DNA of 64,000 nucleotides from Oscillibacter sp. MSJ-31 (GTDB lineage: Bacteria > Bacillota > Clostridia > Oscillospirales > Oscillospiraceae): contig NZ_JAHLPT010000007.1 of NCBI RefSeq assembly GCF_018918025.1, positions 41,542-105,541 of the forward strand. Direction: 5' to 3'. The notes under the pieces were generated by a model. That model saw only the letters and a program-made list of their open reading frames with translations, did not search any database and was not told where the DNA came from. A program made the position numbers and the translations under genes. Position 1 is the stretch's first letter, and each line of letters starts with the position of its first letter. Below, in pieces: positions 22,719-30,963 of the stretch.

Positions 22719-25286
22719 TCAATCGACTATCTGAGCGGATGTAGGAGCACCAAGGTTCTTCACTGTCAGGTCAAGAGAACCGGAATAGTGTATGGTCGCC
22801 ACTTTGGAACCCTGCAGTATGGTGTTGCCGACGGTCTCCACTCCGTTGGGAATGTTGATTTCGGTCAGAGAATTCATCCAGCTGAATGCTCTGTCTCCGA
22901 TTTCCTTGACGGTCTCGGGAAGCACTATCTTTGTTATATTTGACATTCTGGAGAATGCGGATTCCTTTATAATCTCCGTCTTCTCGGGAATAACAAACTC
23001 GCCGGTGAAGCCGCTGCAGCCATAGAAGGCATTGGCTCCGATTACTTTAATATTCGCGGCTCCATCAATTTTGTTCAACCTGGTTGCACCAGAGAATGCA
23101 TAGTTGCCGATTTCTGTAAATCTGTCATCAATGGTAATGCTTTCAATGTTCGTAAGATTGGCAAATGCGTATGCGGGAACACTCGTCAATTCAGGGTTGG
23201 AATAGTCAAGAGTTGTAAGCTTATTTGCTCTCAGCCAGGTATTATTTGTAAGTGTAATATTTTTGCTTTGAACCTGGACTGTATCTATTGTAGAACTATC
23301 TATTATATTCGAACCCAGCTTTTCGACATTTTCAAGTATTACAAGCGATGTCAATTTGCAGCCAGCGAATGCATAGTCTCCAATCTCTTTAACGGTTCTC
23401 GGATAAGAATAGGTAGTCATCTTGGTGGCACCATAAAATGCTTTTGCGGGAAGCTTTGTAAGGCTTGAATTCGTGTATTTAATGGTAGTGCCTTTATATT
23501 CGGTGAACGGACCGTAGTAGCCATTAAATACCACATCGTCTCCGGTCCGCATTTCAACGGGTGCTGTAATTCCGGAGAATACATATTGTCCGATGCTCTT
23601 AACGCTTTCAGGGACAATTATTGTGTCGGTTATACCAGTGCAGCTTTCAAATGCTGAAGCACCAATACTCTTCACAGTATCAGGAATCGTAATTGCTGTA
23701 AGGCCTCTGCAGCTTTCAAATGCTGAAGCACCAATACTTTCAATACCCGTCAAATCAATGCTTGTAAGAGAAACGCAATTTGCGAATGCATAGTCTCCAA
23801 TCTCTTTAACGGTCTCCGGGTAGGAATAGGTAGTCATCTTTGTAGCACCATAAAATGCTTTTGCGGGAAGCTTTGTAAGGCTTGAATTCGTGTATTTAAT
23901 GGTAGTGCCTTTATATTCGGTGAACGGACCGTAGTAGCCATTAAATACCACATCGTCTCCGGTCCGCATTTCAACTTCATTAAGATTAGGGAAGAAGGCT
24001 GATGCAAATGACGATTCGCCGACCTTTTCAATATTTTTGGTAATAGTTATTTTTCTTACATTATCGGCGACCACGCGATTAGTTGCCGTATAAAATTTTA
24101 CGGGAACACCGTCGATAGAAGCAGGGGTCGTGATGCTCGAAAGGTTCTTGCCATACTCGGTAAGTCCGTTCAAAGTGATAAACTGCTCACCAGACTCGGT
24201 GTTTGAAGTAAGGGTATATTCCCAAACCTCGTTTGTAAGTTTCTCGTTGACGATATTGCTCAAGGTTTTGTCAGCTTTCCCATTGTTAAGTATCTTATCA
24301 ACGGTATCTTTTGGAATGTCAATATCAGCTTTGGGGTTCTGGTCCTTGATTTTGTCCAAATCAACATTAGATACATCCTTACCGTCTATCTTGGAAGGAA
24401 TATCTATTTTGTCCTGTAATACTCCAGTTCCAGTCAGACCGCTAATGGTAATGGTCCCATCCTCGTTCTCGGTCCACTCAAAGATATCGTCAGCGGTTCC
24501 CTTGTCCATTTCCTTTTCACCGTTAGATATCGTGTAGTCAGGACCTTTACTGCCTTCATTTTTGGAAAGAACAGTGTCAATGGTATTGCCATTGCTCAAT
24601 TCAGTAGATGTCTTAACCATCAAGTCCCAGCCGCCAGCCGTATTCCTATGCTGCTTCGCTTCGACAATAACATCCATTTTCAACATCGCAAGTTGGAACT
24701 TATTGCCCGATGCTGCCTTGAAGATAAGGGCATAGGCCCTGTCCTTCGTGGTAGGTATCTCGCCGCTCTCGTCTGTTTCTATCTCTCTTTCACCGTCTCC
24801 GCCTCCAGAGAGAACAAAATCAGGACGAACATAGGTAATAACATTGTCTTTCAGACTCTTGATGTCCAAAGGCTGCTTGTCCGCTTTCGGCATCCAGCCC
24901 TGGCCCTCTACCTCTTCCACATCTGCTGCGTCGTAAATCTCAAACTCTGATTGTGTGTCAGACAGATTAAGGGGTTGTCCATCTTTGTCGTAGACGGTAA
25001 GAACAATGGTCTCTCTTACATCGATGCTCTTGTTTCCAAGAGAAGAAATCGTGTAGGTAATGTCTCTCTTATCGCCTGGGTTCATAATGTCTTTGCCTTG
25101 GGCATCCGTTAATTTGATGCCGTTTTTGCTTAGTCCTATCATCACGGTTCCTGCGTCGCCGCTGGTCTGTATCTCTTCCCTGTCGGTGAAGAATGCCAAC
25201 ATAGAAAAGGTGGAATACATCAGAGACGCAATCATCGCAAGAATAAGGACGATAGAAATAGGTCTTTTGATTTTTGACTTATTCAT
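22719..25286 (-). CDS. TasA-like / BspA leucine-rich-repeat surface adhesin
   Basis: 855-residue exported protein. The first 220 residues resemble TasA/camelysin matrix proteins and the ICE's own protein at 35139: signal peptide, then AFFTDREE, GDAGTVMIGL, IMNPGDKRDITYTIS, SIDVRETIVLTVYD and EAKQHRNTAGGWDLM. Residues 260-855 hold BspA-type LRR_5 repeats (VKEIGDYAFANC, IESIGASAFESC, IKVIGANAFYGC). Two segments of about 65 residues, beginning EMRTGDDVVFNGYYGPF, are nearly identical (DNA about 23345-23555 and 23785-23975). Export probably uses the SipW-type peptidase at 47840. Fibre-linked adhesion to partner or host cells is the likely role. Confidence 0.75.
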   Translation of the reverse strand: MNKSKIKRPISIVLILAMIASLMYSTFSMLAFFTDREEIQTSGDAGTVMIGLSKNGIKLTDAQGKDIMNPGDKRDITYTISSLGNKSIDVRETIVLTVYDKDGQPLNLSDTQSEFEIYDAADVEEVEGQGWMPKADKQPLDIKSLKDNVITYVRPDFVLSGGGDGEREIETDESGEIPTTKDRAYALIFKAASGNKFQLAMLKMDVIVEAKQHRNTAGGWDLMVKTSTELSNGNTIDTVLSKNEGSKGPDYTISNGEKEMDKGTADDIFEWTENEDGTITISGLTGTGVLQDKIDIPSKIDGKDVSNVDLDKIKDQNPKADIDIPKDTVDKILNNGKADKTLSNIVNEKLTNEVWEYTLTSNTESGEQFITLNGLTEYGKNLSSITTPASIDGVPVKFYTATNRVVADNVRKITITKNIEKVGESSFASAFFPNLNEVEMRTGDDVVFNGYYGPFTEYKGTTIKYTNSSLTKLPAKAFYGATKMTTYSYPETVKEIGDYAFANCVSLTSIDLTGIESIGASAFESCRGLTAITIPDTVKSIGASAFESCTGITDTIIVPESVKSIGQYVFSGITAPVEMRTGDDVVFNGYYGPFTEYKGTTIKYTNSSLTKLPAKAFYGATKMTTYSYPRTVKEIGDYAFAGCKLTSLVILENVEKLGSNIIDSSTIDTVQVQSKNITLTNNTWLRANKLTTLDYSNPELTSVPAYAFANLTNIESITIDDRFTEIGNYAFSGATRLNKIDGAANIKVIGANAFYGCSGFTGEFVIPEKTEIIKESAFSRMSNITKIVLPETVKEIGDRAFSWMNSLTEINIPNGVETVGNTILQGSKVATIHYSGSLDLTVKNLGAPTSAQIVD
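23345..23975 (-). repeat. Internal near-identical duplication within the adhesin gene
   Basis: The DNA around CCATAAAATGCTTTTGCGGG through CACATCGTCTCCGGTCCGCA occurs twice about 440 bp apart (23425-23550 and 23850-23970) with almost no changes, which suggests recent duplication or conversion of an LRR block. Confidence 0.75.
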
Positions 25287-25316
25287 ACGAAAATCATTCC
25301 TCCTTATAAAGATTTA

Positions 25317-25352
25317 TATTAAAATATACTGTTGTTTTACTCAAATTATAAC
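25317..25352 (-). promoter_or_regulatory. ICE-type promoter of the adhesin gene
   Basis: GTTATA (25352-25347), 18 bp, TATATT (25328-25323). Confidence 0.7.
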
Positions 25353-25369
25353 CGTATTTCACGAAAAAA

Positions 25370-26260
25370 TTATTGTTCGGCAATTATAATTTCACATTGT
25401 TTTTTGTAGGCAGGGAACCTCTTCAGCCATACATAATGAATAGCCATAAAACTAAATGCCAGAGAACAGAGAACCAGATACTCACTCATACCCAGACCCG
25501 CAATTAATACCGAAGATGTATTGATGACACAGTGTAGAAGAATGGAATTCATCAGATTGTAATTGCTCTTCTCATACACATAACCAAAGGCCATACCAAG
25601 AATAAAGGTATATACGCCCTGGATGATATTCCCGTGGGCCAGACCGAACAATATGGCCTGGATGTAGATAGCACCTCTGGGATACACGGTTTTGAATGTC
25701 CTCATCAGTCCATAACGGAAGCAAATTTCTTCGATGATAGGACCCGCTATGCCGCAAGACAGAACCGCAAACCATAGATTTCCGCTGGTCGCTATTCCCG
25801 TGGAACTTGACAGGGACGATACCCACGCTTCAGGAAGAATAGGCATCAGTATATTCATCAGGAATGAAATCGTCATGTTCAGGAACAGCCCGAATGCGAT
25901 AATTTCCAGGGTATAGGATGTATTTTGAATGGGCATCTTTGACCCGTTCTTTCTCTTTGTTATGAACGCGGAACAGAGAAGAATAAGAAGCATAGGCACA
26001 AGAGATACCACAAGGGCATACTGTGATAAGCTGCTCATCATAGACATATACCCTCTTCCCAATTCGGAAGCGTAGTCAATATACTGACCGGCATTGGCAT
26101 AGTCCATTATGGGTTCAAGCACAGACAGAAAATAGGACGCAAAGCCAGGGATGTGATAAATACTGAACCAAATCACACCAATAAGGGAAAGGAACTCAAC
26201 GAACAGGAACACACCCAACCAAAGTGTTGCCTTCGTATAAGTCTTTAAAAACTTCTTCAT
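25370..26260 (-). CDS. CPBP-family intramembrane metalloprotease
   Basis: 296-residue multi-span membrane protein. It has the CPBP (Abi/Rce1-like) motifs: GPIIEEICFRYGLM (Glu pair about residue 175, with Arg), LFGLAHGNIIQ (second motif His) and LHCVINTSSV (third motif with His/Asn). These enzymes cut within the membrane; in Gram-positives many protect against self-made bacteriocins or process signals. The start at 26260 follows AGGAGG, which is inside the end of the upstream gene. The family assignment is secure; its substrate is unknown. Confidence 0.85.
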   Translation of the reverse strand: MKKFLKTYTKATLWLGVFLFVEFLSLIGVIWFSIYHIPGFASYFLSVLEPIMDYANAGQYIDYASELGRGYMSMMSSLSQYALVVSLVPMLLILLCSAFITKRKNGSKMPIQNTSYTLEIIAFGLFLNMTISFLMNILMPILPEAWVSSLSSSTGIATSGNLWFAVLSCGIAGPIIEEICFRYGLMRTFKTVYPRGAIYIQAILFGLAHGNIIQGVYTFILGMAFGYVYEKSNYNLMNSILLHCVINTSSVLIAGLGMSEYLVLCSLAFSFMAIHYVWLKRFPAYKKQCEIIIAEQ

Positions 26261-26261
26261 C

Positions 26262-26492
26262 TTAATAATACCTCCTGTATCTTCGGGGACTTTCATCTAT
26301 ACCGAACAAGCGGTAAAGCCCTTTTGAAATAAGATAGAACAGTGTTATACACACAATAAGCGGAATGACCATAAAGTAAATTTCATAGGTATAATCGCCA
26401 GGTAGTGTGCTTGCGATAGAACACCAAATCTCATTCCATTTCTGCGAAAGCACATTCTGAACATATGTAAGCATCATCATCAACTCTGCCAT
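26262..26492 (-). CDS. Small single-span membrane protein
   Basis: 76-residue protein with a span at about residues 38-58 (IYFMVIPLIVCITLFYLISK) and an Arg/Tyr-rich C terminus (DESPRRYRRYY). Its last codons supply the AGGAGG ribosome site of the CPBP protease, so the two are coupled. GTGAGGTG lies before its ATG. It could be a partner or substrate of the protease; this is inference. Confidence 0.6.
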   Translation of the reverse strand: MAELMMMLTYVQNVLSQKWNEIWCSIASTLPGDYTYEIYFMVIPLIVCITLFYLISKGLYRLFGIDESPRRYRRYY

Positions 26493-26553
26493 AGGTTTTC
26501 ACCTCACACATAGAATATTGGAAGATAAACGGTTTTCCGTTTCTCATCTCTTC

Positions 26554-26589
26554 TAATATAATATATTAATTAAAATATAAAAATATAAC
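26554..26589 (-). promoter_or_regulatory. ICE-type promoter of the CPBP operon
   Basis: GTTATA (26589-26584), 18 bp, TATATT (26565-26560). Confidence 0.7.
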
Positions 26590-26644
26590 TTGTTTTGGCC
26601 TGATTTTTTAAAAAGTTCATAATTAATTAATATATAAATGGGGC

Positions 26645-26740
26645 AAAAAAATATACGAAAAGACCACCCGAATTTGCCAGGTGGTCCTTTCGCCTTTTTA
26701 TATTTTATGGAGGGGGTGGCTGGCTTGCTATCGCCAAACA
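26645..26740 (-). ncRNA. Candidate small RNA with C-rich motif
   Basis: Transcript from the promoter at 26742-26776, about 90 nt, ending in the hairpin GACCACC...GGTGGTC (26662-26686) and TTTT. It carries CCAGCCACCCCCTCCAT, a C-rich string able to pair with G-rich ribosome sites. No ORF. Confidence 0.45.
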
Positions 26741-26741
26741 C

Positions 26742-26776
26742 ATTATATACTATGCCGCTTGGACAAAAAATATAAC
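26742..26776 (-). promoter_or_regulatory. ICE-type promoter for a small RNA
   Basis: GTTATA (26776-26771), 18 bp, TAGTAT (26752-26747) then ATAATG. Confidence 0.75.
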
Positions 26777-26934
26777 CGTTTTTTCAAAAAATTTTTGAAA
26801 ATATTTTTTTAGTGGATGAATCGAATGCGGAATGGGTTCATATCTTCCTTTTTGGGTTCGACTCTATTTGCCACACTATTCGTTGGCTGAAAGAATACCG
26901 TCATACTTCAATACCCCTGGTCAAACGCTTTTTT

Positions 26935-26975
26935 GTTATAATAATTAAATTATAGCAGTAATATATAATATAAAC
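26935..26975 (+). promoter_or_regulatory. ICE-type promoter of the 27011 gene
   Basis: GTTATA (26935-26940), 18 bp, TAATAT (26959-26964) then ATAATATAAA. Confidence 0.8.
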
Positions 26976-27010
26976 CAAAATAAATATTTTTTTATGTGAG
27001 GTGTTTTAAT

Positions 27011-27889
27011 ATGATGAAAATAATTAAAGAAAATGAAAATTCATATAAGGCCATATATTCAGATAAAAATGGGGTAAAAACTCAAATGTTTGATAGGCAG
27101 ACATTAGAGAGTTGCCTTCGCACAGGGCTATATTCTGTCAGAGACCTTGATACTGTCCTTAAAAACGACAAAGGGCTTGTGATGAAAAGTCTTGAATATA
27201 GCCCCAAAAATCTTCATTGGGCCAGCAAGGCATTGAGAGATGATAAGGATGTGGTAATGGAAGCGGTTGGTCGTAAAGAGTTTGGGTGCGACAATCCTAA
27301 TATGCCAGAGACTTTGAAGTGGGCAAGCGATAGACCGAAAGACGATAAAGAAGTGGTAATGGCAGCTATCGATAATCCGAACTTTCAGGGTTCAGAGGCT
27401 TTTGAGTATGCCAGCGACAAATTAAGGGACGATAAGGACTTTGTGTGTGAATTACTCAAAAACCGCAAAAGTATTTTTGAGTATGTTTCTGACCGTCTAA
27501 AAGATAATGAAGATGTGGTCAGAGCGGCAGCATATTGTGATAGAAATTTCTGGCTTGAATATGCCTCTGACCGTTTAAAAGATGACAAAGAAATAGTTCT
27601 GGCAGCAGTTAAGCAAAACTGCTATAACTTAGAATTTGCTTCAGACCGTCTGAAAAACGATTATGATTTTATCAAAGAAGCATATATGGCAAACCCCAAT
27701 ATATTTAACAGGCAATACGATTTCTCTTCTACATTCGTAAAGGAAAGCATTACCAAAATACATAGAGAACTAACAGAAGAGAAGAAGCCCTCTCTTTCTT
27801 CCGTGCTTGGCAAGGCAGAAAAGGCTTCCCAGGAACACAATAGCAAATTAAATACACAGTCCAGGGATGATAAGGACCTTGAGAAATAA
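27011..27889 (+). CDS. DUF4116-repeat protein with the shared C-terminal tail
   Basis: 292-residue protein with seven DUF4116-like repeats in residues 45-235 (cores LRDDKDVVMEAV, KWASDRPKDDKEVVMAAI, EYASDKLRDDKDFV, EYASDRLKDDKEIVLAAV, LKNDYDFIKEAYMANPNI). The last repeat is again the D-Y-x-F-I ending form. A short linker leads to the tail KPSLSSVLGKAEKASQEHN ... RDDKDLEK-stop. The ATG at 27011 follows GTGAGGTG. The tail and terminator DNA copy those at 17635 and 59297, while the repeat part differs. It stands as a single-gene unit. Confidence 0.8.
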   Translation: MMKIIKENENSYKAIYSDKNGVKTQMFDRQTLESCLRTGLYSVRDLDTVLKNDKGLVMKSLEYSPKNLHWASKALRDDKDVVMEAVGRKEFGCDNPNMPETLKWASDRPKDDKEVVMAAIDNPNFQGSEAFEYASDKLRDDKDFVCELLKNRKSIFEYVSDRLKDNEDVVRAAAYCDRNFWLEYASDRLKDDKEIVLAAVKQNCYNLEFASDRLKNDYDFIKEAYMANPNIFNRQYDFSSTFVKESITKIHRELTEEKKPSLSSVLGKAEKASQEHNSKLNTQSRDDKDLEK

Positions 27890-27892
27890 GAG

Positions 27893-27920
27893 AAGACCAG
27901 GTAATTTCTACCTGGTCTTA
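27893..27920 (+). terminator. Terminator of the GACCAGGTAA family
   Basis: AAGACCAGGTAA / CTACCTGGTCTT hairpin then ATTATTTT. Confidence 0.85.
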
Positions 27921-27931
27921 TTATTTTGTAT

Positions 27932-28234
27932 TTATTTTTCCCCTTTTTGATTTCTCTTCTCAACGAAGCGTTTTCCGTCTATCCAGGCACTATATATCCA
28001 GAGTGCCGTTGTTGCTATCCATATAAGCAGGAATATTGGTGCGGCACCGATAAAGTCCCCCCGTGCTATGCCTATGACCAGATAGCAGGGGAAGAACCAC
28101 GCTCTCAGTATTGTTATAAGCCAGCGGCAGAAAGTATCACTCTTCCCGTCTAACAGTTCTGGTTTAAAATCAAAGACGGTAGCAACAAATATAGGGGCTA
28201 TTGCTACAAGTATCAGGATAATGTTTTTCAGCAT
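27932..28234 (-). CDS. Small three-span membrane protein
   Basis: 100-residue protein with three hydrophobic segments (residues 4-22, 45-60 and 65-85) and a basic end (RFVEKRNQKGEK). GGGGGTGA precedes the ATG. It is the second gene after 28255 from the same promoter. No family recognised. Confidence 0.55.
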   Translation of the reverse strand: MLKNIILILVAIAPIFVATVFDFKPELLDGKSDTFCRWLITILRAWFFPCYLVIGIARGDFIGAAPIFLLIWIATTALWIYSAWIDGKRFVEKRNQKGEK

Positions 28235-28254
28235 TCGTTTTCACCCCCTTTGCT

Positions 28255-28605
28255 TTACGCATAGCAGCCAACAAGAAAATCGAAGGCATCTTCGGTTATG
28301 TAGGCATTTATTCTCGGGTAGCCAAGGTTCCTGTAGAACCTGGTCAGTAATTCGATAAATGATTGTCTGTCCTGCCTGGTCCCATCGTCGATGTAGAAAT
28401 CGCGGTATTCGTCATCTTCGTCATCGTCGCCGTAGCCGCTATACTGTTCCTTTGCGGCATAGTCGCAGTAGTGTTGTATGTCATCTACCTCATCATCGGA
28501 TACAAGTTTTGCGGTATCAACTTTCGCTGCTTCCTCATCCTCCAGGTAATCAAGGCACAGATTGTTTTCGTCGTAGGCATCATAAATTTTGTATAAGTTT
28601 TTCAT
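28255..28605 (-). CDS. Hypothetical acidic protein
   Basis: 116-residue very acidic protein (GYGDDDEDDEYRDFYIDDGT). No known domain. GGGGGATAAAACAA precedes the ATG. Very negative charge is seen in DNA-mimic anti-restriction proteins, but also in many unrelated proteins, so that role is only a possibility. The ICE-type promoter is at 28663. Confidence 0.55.
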   Translation of the reverse strand: MKNLYKIYDAYDENNLCLDYLEDEEAAKVDTAKLVSDDEVDDIQHYCDYAAKEQYSGYGDDDEDDEYRDFYIDDGTRQDRQSFIELLTRFYRNLGYPRINAYITEDAFDFLVGCYA

Positions 28606-28662
28606 TTGTTTTATCCCCCAAATATAAAAAGTATTTTTCTCATTACCCCTTTCGTGTATCTC

Positions 28663-28698
28663 TACTATATTTTACTTTTCTAATCACTGAAATATAAC
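28663..28698 (-). promoter_or_regulatory. ICE-type promoter of the 28255 operon
   Basis: GTTATA (28698-28693), 18 bp, TAAAAT (28674-28669) then ATAG. Confidence 0.7.
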
Positions 28699-28729
28699 TG
28701 TTTTTCAGTAAAAAATATAACTTTTTTGT

Positions 28730-29150
28730 ATATTTTTTTGCTCTACCGGTCCTCACCGAACCAACCCATTTCGCAGCATTCTCTTCCATTCCGCTCATCC
28801 CATCCAGTCCAGTCCATCCATCCATCCCATTTCGCTTCATCTTGCCAGACTGACTCGTTTCGCAACATTTCTATTCCATTCATCCTCTTTTGCGTCTAAT
28901 TCCATTCTGTTCGTTTTTTGCGTTCAATGACATTCATTTTTCCTATTTCCATTCAATTTTTACTGTTCGTCTTTCTGCTTAATGCTATTCATCTTCTGTG
29001 CGTGTGCTTTTTCTTCGTTTTCGGTAAATGATTCGTTTCGCGTATTAATGTTTCCATTCATCTTTTGCGTTCAATTTTATCTTGTTCGTATATTTTAATT
29101 CCATTCGACTCGCACCCGCCAGGGTGCTCCTGTGCGTCTATCGAAAATTG
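28730..29150. repeat. Degenerate pyrimidine-rich repeat region, no gene
   Basis: About 420 bp of irregular repeats made of TTTCGC or TTTTGCG followed at 15-25 bp by ATTCCATTCATCC-like strings. No ORF and no clear hairpins. It may be a binding array or decayed DNA. Confidence 0.45.
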
Positions 29151-29460
29151 GCTTATCCTGTCGAAAATTAAAATCAGTCTCAAATAAATGAGAGTATCAT
29201 ATTTTTTGTGCTAATTTCTATGCTGAAAATTTTTCAAAAAATCAATTCCCTAAATAGAAAATATACCCTATACATACCTTTAGACTATAAGGTATATTCT
29301 ACACTCACACTATCCTTAATAGAAATACCCCTAAACATACATTAGTATATAAGGGGTTTAAGCTATCATTAATATATAAAATAATAATTTATTAATGTAT
29401 GCGAAATTTTAAAAAATATTCCATCAATTTTCAAAAAACTTGTTCTACCCCAAAAAAGAC
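29151..29460. other. AT-rich intergenic with two related hairpins
   Basis: ATACCCTATACATACCTTTA .. TAAGGTAT (about 29262-29296) and TACCCCTAAACATACATTAG .. TAAGGGG (about 29327-29357) are two similar imperfect inverted repeats. No gene seen. Confidence 0.4.
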
Positions 29461-29462
29461 AC

Positions 29463-29495
29463 AAAAAAGAAGAGAACCGAAGTCCTCTTCTTCTA
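29463..29495 (-). terminator. Terminator of the pilin-like gene
   Basis: AAGAAGAGGAC-TTCG-GTTCTCTTCTT followed by TTTTG on the minus strand. Confidence 0.85.
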
Positions 29496-29508
29496 TGCTC
29501 TTGTCAGA

Positions 29509-29724
29509 TTACGGCGTGGCCGGTGCGACAGTATTGCTCGAAAGGCTTCCTGCGGTCTCAAGGGTATTGATTGTGTTGCTGGCCTGGTTCGTCTTATTCA
29601 CCACCATTTTCCCGAAAGCGATAAGGGCAACGCCCATTATGATAGCAACGGCAATACCGATAATTGTTTCGACGGAAGGACCGCCTTGCTCACCTGAAAG
29701 GGCAATTTTCATACGATTAATCAT
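29509..29724 (-). CDS. Pilin-like small membrane peptide
   Basis: 71-residue protein: short basic leader (MINRMKIALSGEQGG), then PSVETIIGIAVAIIMGVALI and a Ser/Thr/Ala-rich tail. A Gly followed four residues later by Glu and then a hydrophobic helix is the layout of type IV/Flp prepilin cleavage sites. No prepilin peptidase gene is seen in the window, so processing would need a host enzyme. It is a single-gene unit with a strong promoter and terminator. It could instead be a simple membrane peptide. Confidence 0.45.
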   Translation of the reverse strand: MINRMKIALSGEQGGPSVETIIGIAVAIIMGVALIAFGKMVVNKTNQASNTINTLETAGSLSSNTVAPATP

Positions 29725-29751
29725 TGTTAATCATACCTCCTATATGTAGAT

Positions 29752-29790
29752 TTATAATATATACTATGATGATAATTAAAAAATTATAAC
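29752..29790 (-). promoter_or_regulatory. ICE-type promoter of the pilin-like gene
   Basis: GTTATA (29790-29785), 18 bp, TAGTAT (29766-29761) then ATATTAT. Confidence 0.8.
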
Positions 29791-30237
29791 CAAAAATCAG
29801 CAAATTTTATAATATCCAATAATCAGTTGATGCCCGAATACCTTGGTATCTAAGGCTTTATCCTTTCAAACCTTCAAAATAGGCTAAAACCTTGACCGAG
29901 AAAATCTCCATTTTTCCCCTTAAAATTAAGCAAAGACCTGTCATCACGACAGGTCTTTTGTATTTGGGTTAAGTATTTTTTGATAAAACTTCTTCTATAG
30001 AGATAGGTATAGAGTACTGCAAACGGCAGACCACCCACCAAAGTCATAATCAAAGCAACACCTTGAACGGTATAATATCAGTGAGGGATTTGAGTTAATC
30101 TAATATACAAGTAATCAGGGACAGTCCTTTTTGTTGAGGACTGCCCCTTTCTGTTTTTCGGTGTCTAAAGCACTCAAAATTTATAACTCAAACCTTCTAT
30201 TTATAACATTTAGAAGAATGTTTAGGAGGTTATACAG
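29791..30237. other. Intergenic before the restriction-modification insertion
   Basis: Contains a hairpin AAAGACCTGTC-ATCAC-GACAGGTCTTT (29939-29965) and GGGACAGTCC...GGACTGCCCC (30118-30151), possibly the left end of the IS1595-type unit. No gene seen. Confidence 0.4.
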
Positions 30238-30963
30238 ATGCAAATTGATTTAAGACATATGGACTGTTTTGAATACTTAAAACTACTAGAATCCAACTCT
30301 GTTGATTTGGTGTTGATTGACCCACCATACGAGGTAAGCCGTGAAACAAACTTCCAATCGGGTGAAGCTACTGGTAAAGATACGGATAGATTTAGGGTGA
30401 GCATGGATTTTGGAGATTGGGATAATGGATTTACTGGACTAGATATAGTAATCAAAGAATGCTATCGAGTTCTCAAAAAAGGTGGAACAATGATTTGTTT
30501 CTATGACCTTTGGAAATTGACCACTCTTAAAGAGTATTTTGAACAGGCAAAATTTAAGCAAATACGTTTTATTGAATGGATTAAGACAAATCCAGTGCCA
30601 CTAAATAGCAAAACTAACTATCTTACTAATTCTAGAGAGATAGCAGTAGTTGGTGTTAAGGGTGGAAAACCTATTTTTAACTCAGAATACGATAATGGGG
30701 TTTATAGATACCCTATCTGTCACGACAAGGGCAGATTTCATCCTACACAAAAACCTTTGGCACTAATCGAAGAGTTGATACTTAAACATTCTAAGAAAGA
30801 TGATGTCGTTCTTGATTGTTTCTCTGGAAGTGGAACAACTGCTGTTGCTGCTTCAAACCAAGAAAGAAACTTCAAGGGATGTGAATTATCCAAAGAATAC
30901 TACGACAAATCAATAAAAAGACTTATAGATATAGGGGTGATGAAGGATGGAGATGACAAGTGA
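30238..30963 (+). CDS. Type II DNA methyltransferase (beta-class, N6-adenine or N4-cytosine)
   Basis: 241-residue enzyme of the N6_N4_Mtase family. Motif IV comes first (VLIDPPYEV, about residue 28) and the SAM-binding motif last (VLDCFSGSGTTAVAA, about residue 195), the beta-class order. FHPTQKPLALIEELI between them is typical. AGGAGGTTATACAG precedes the ATG. The 3' end overlaps the next gene, the partner endonuclease, so they form a compact restriction-modification operon. The base modified is probably adenine (DPPY) but cytosine is not excluded. Confidence 0.85.
   Translation: MQIDLRHMDCFEYLKLLESNSVDLVLIDPPYEVSRETNFQSGEATGKDTDRFRVSMDFGDWDNGFTGLDIVIKECYRVLKKGGTMICFYDLWKLTTLKEYFEQAKFKQIRFIEWIKTNPVPLNSKTNYLTNSREIAVVGVKGGKPIFNSEYDNGVYRYPICHDKGRFHPTQKPLALIEELILKHSKKDDVVLDCFSGSGTTAVAASNQERNFKGCELSKEYYDKSIKRLIDIGVMKDGDDK

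Noticed and set aside
26553..26741. 62-codon minus-strand frame
   Set aside because: Covers a terminator hairpin and a promoter of another unit; no ribosome site. A short RNA explains the region better.
28730..29150. CRISPR-like array
   Set aside because: Repeat units vary in sequence and spacing and no cas gene is present.
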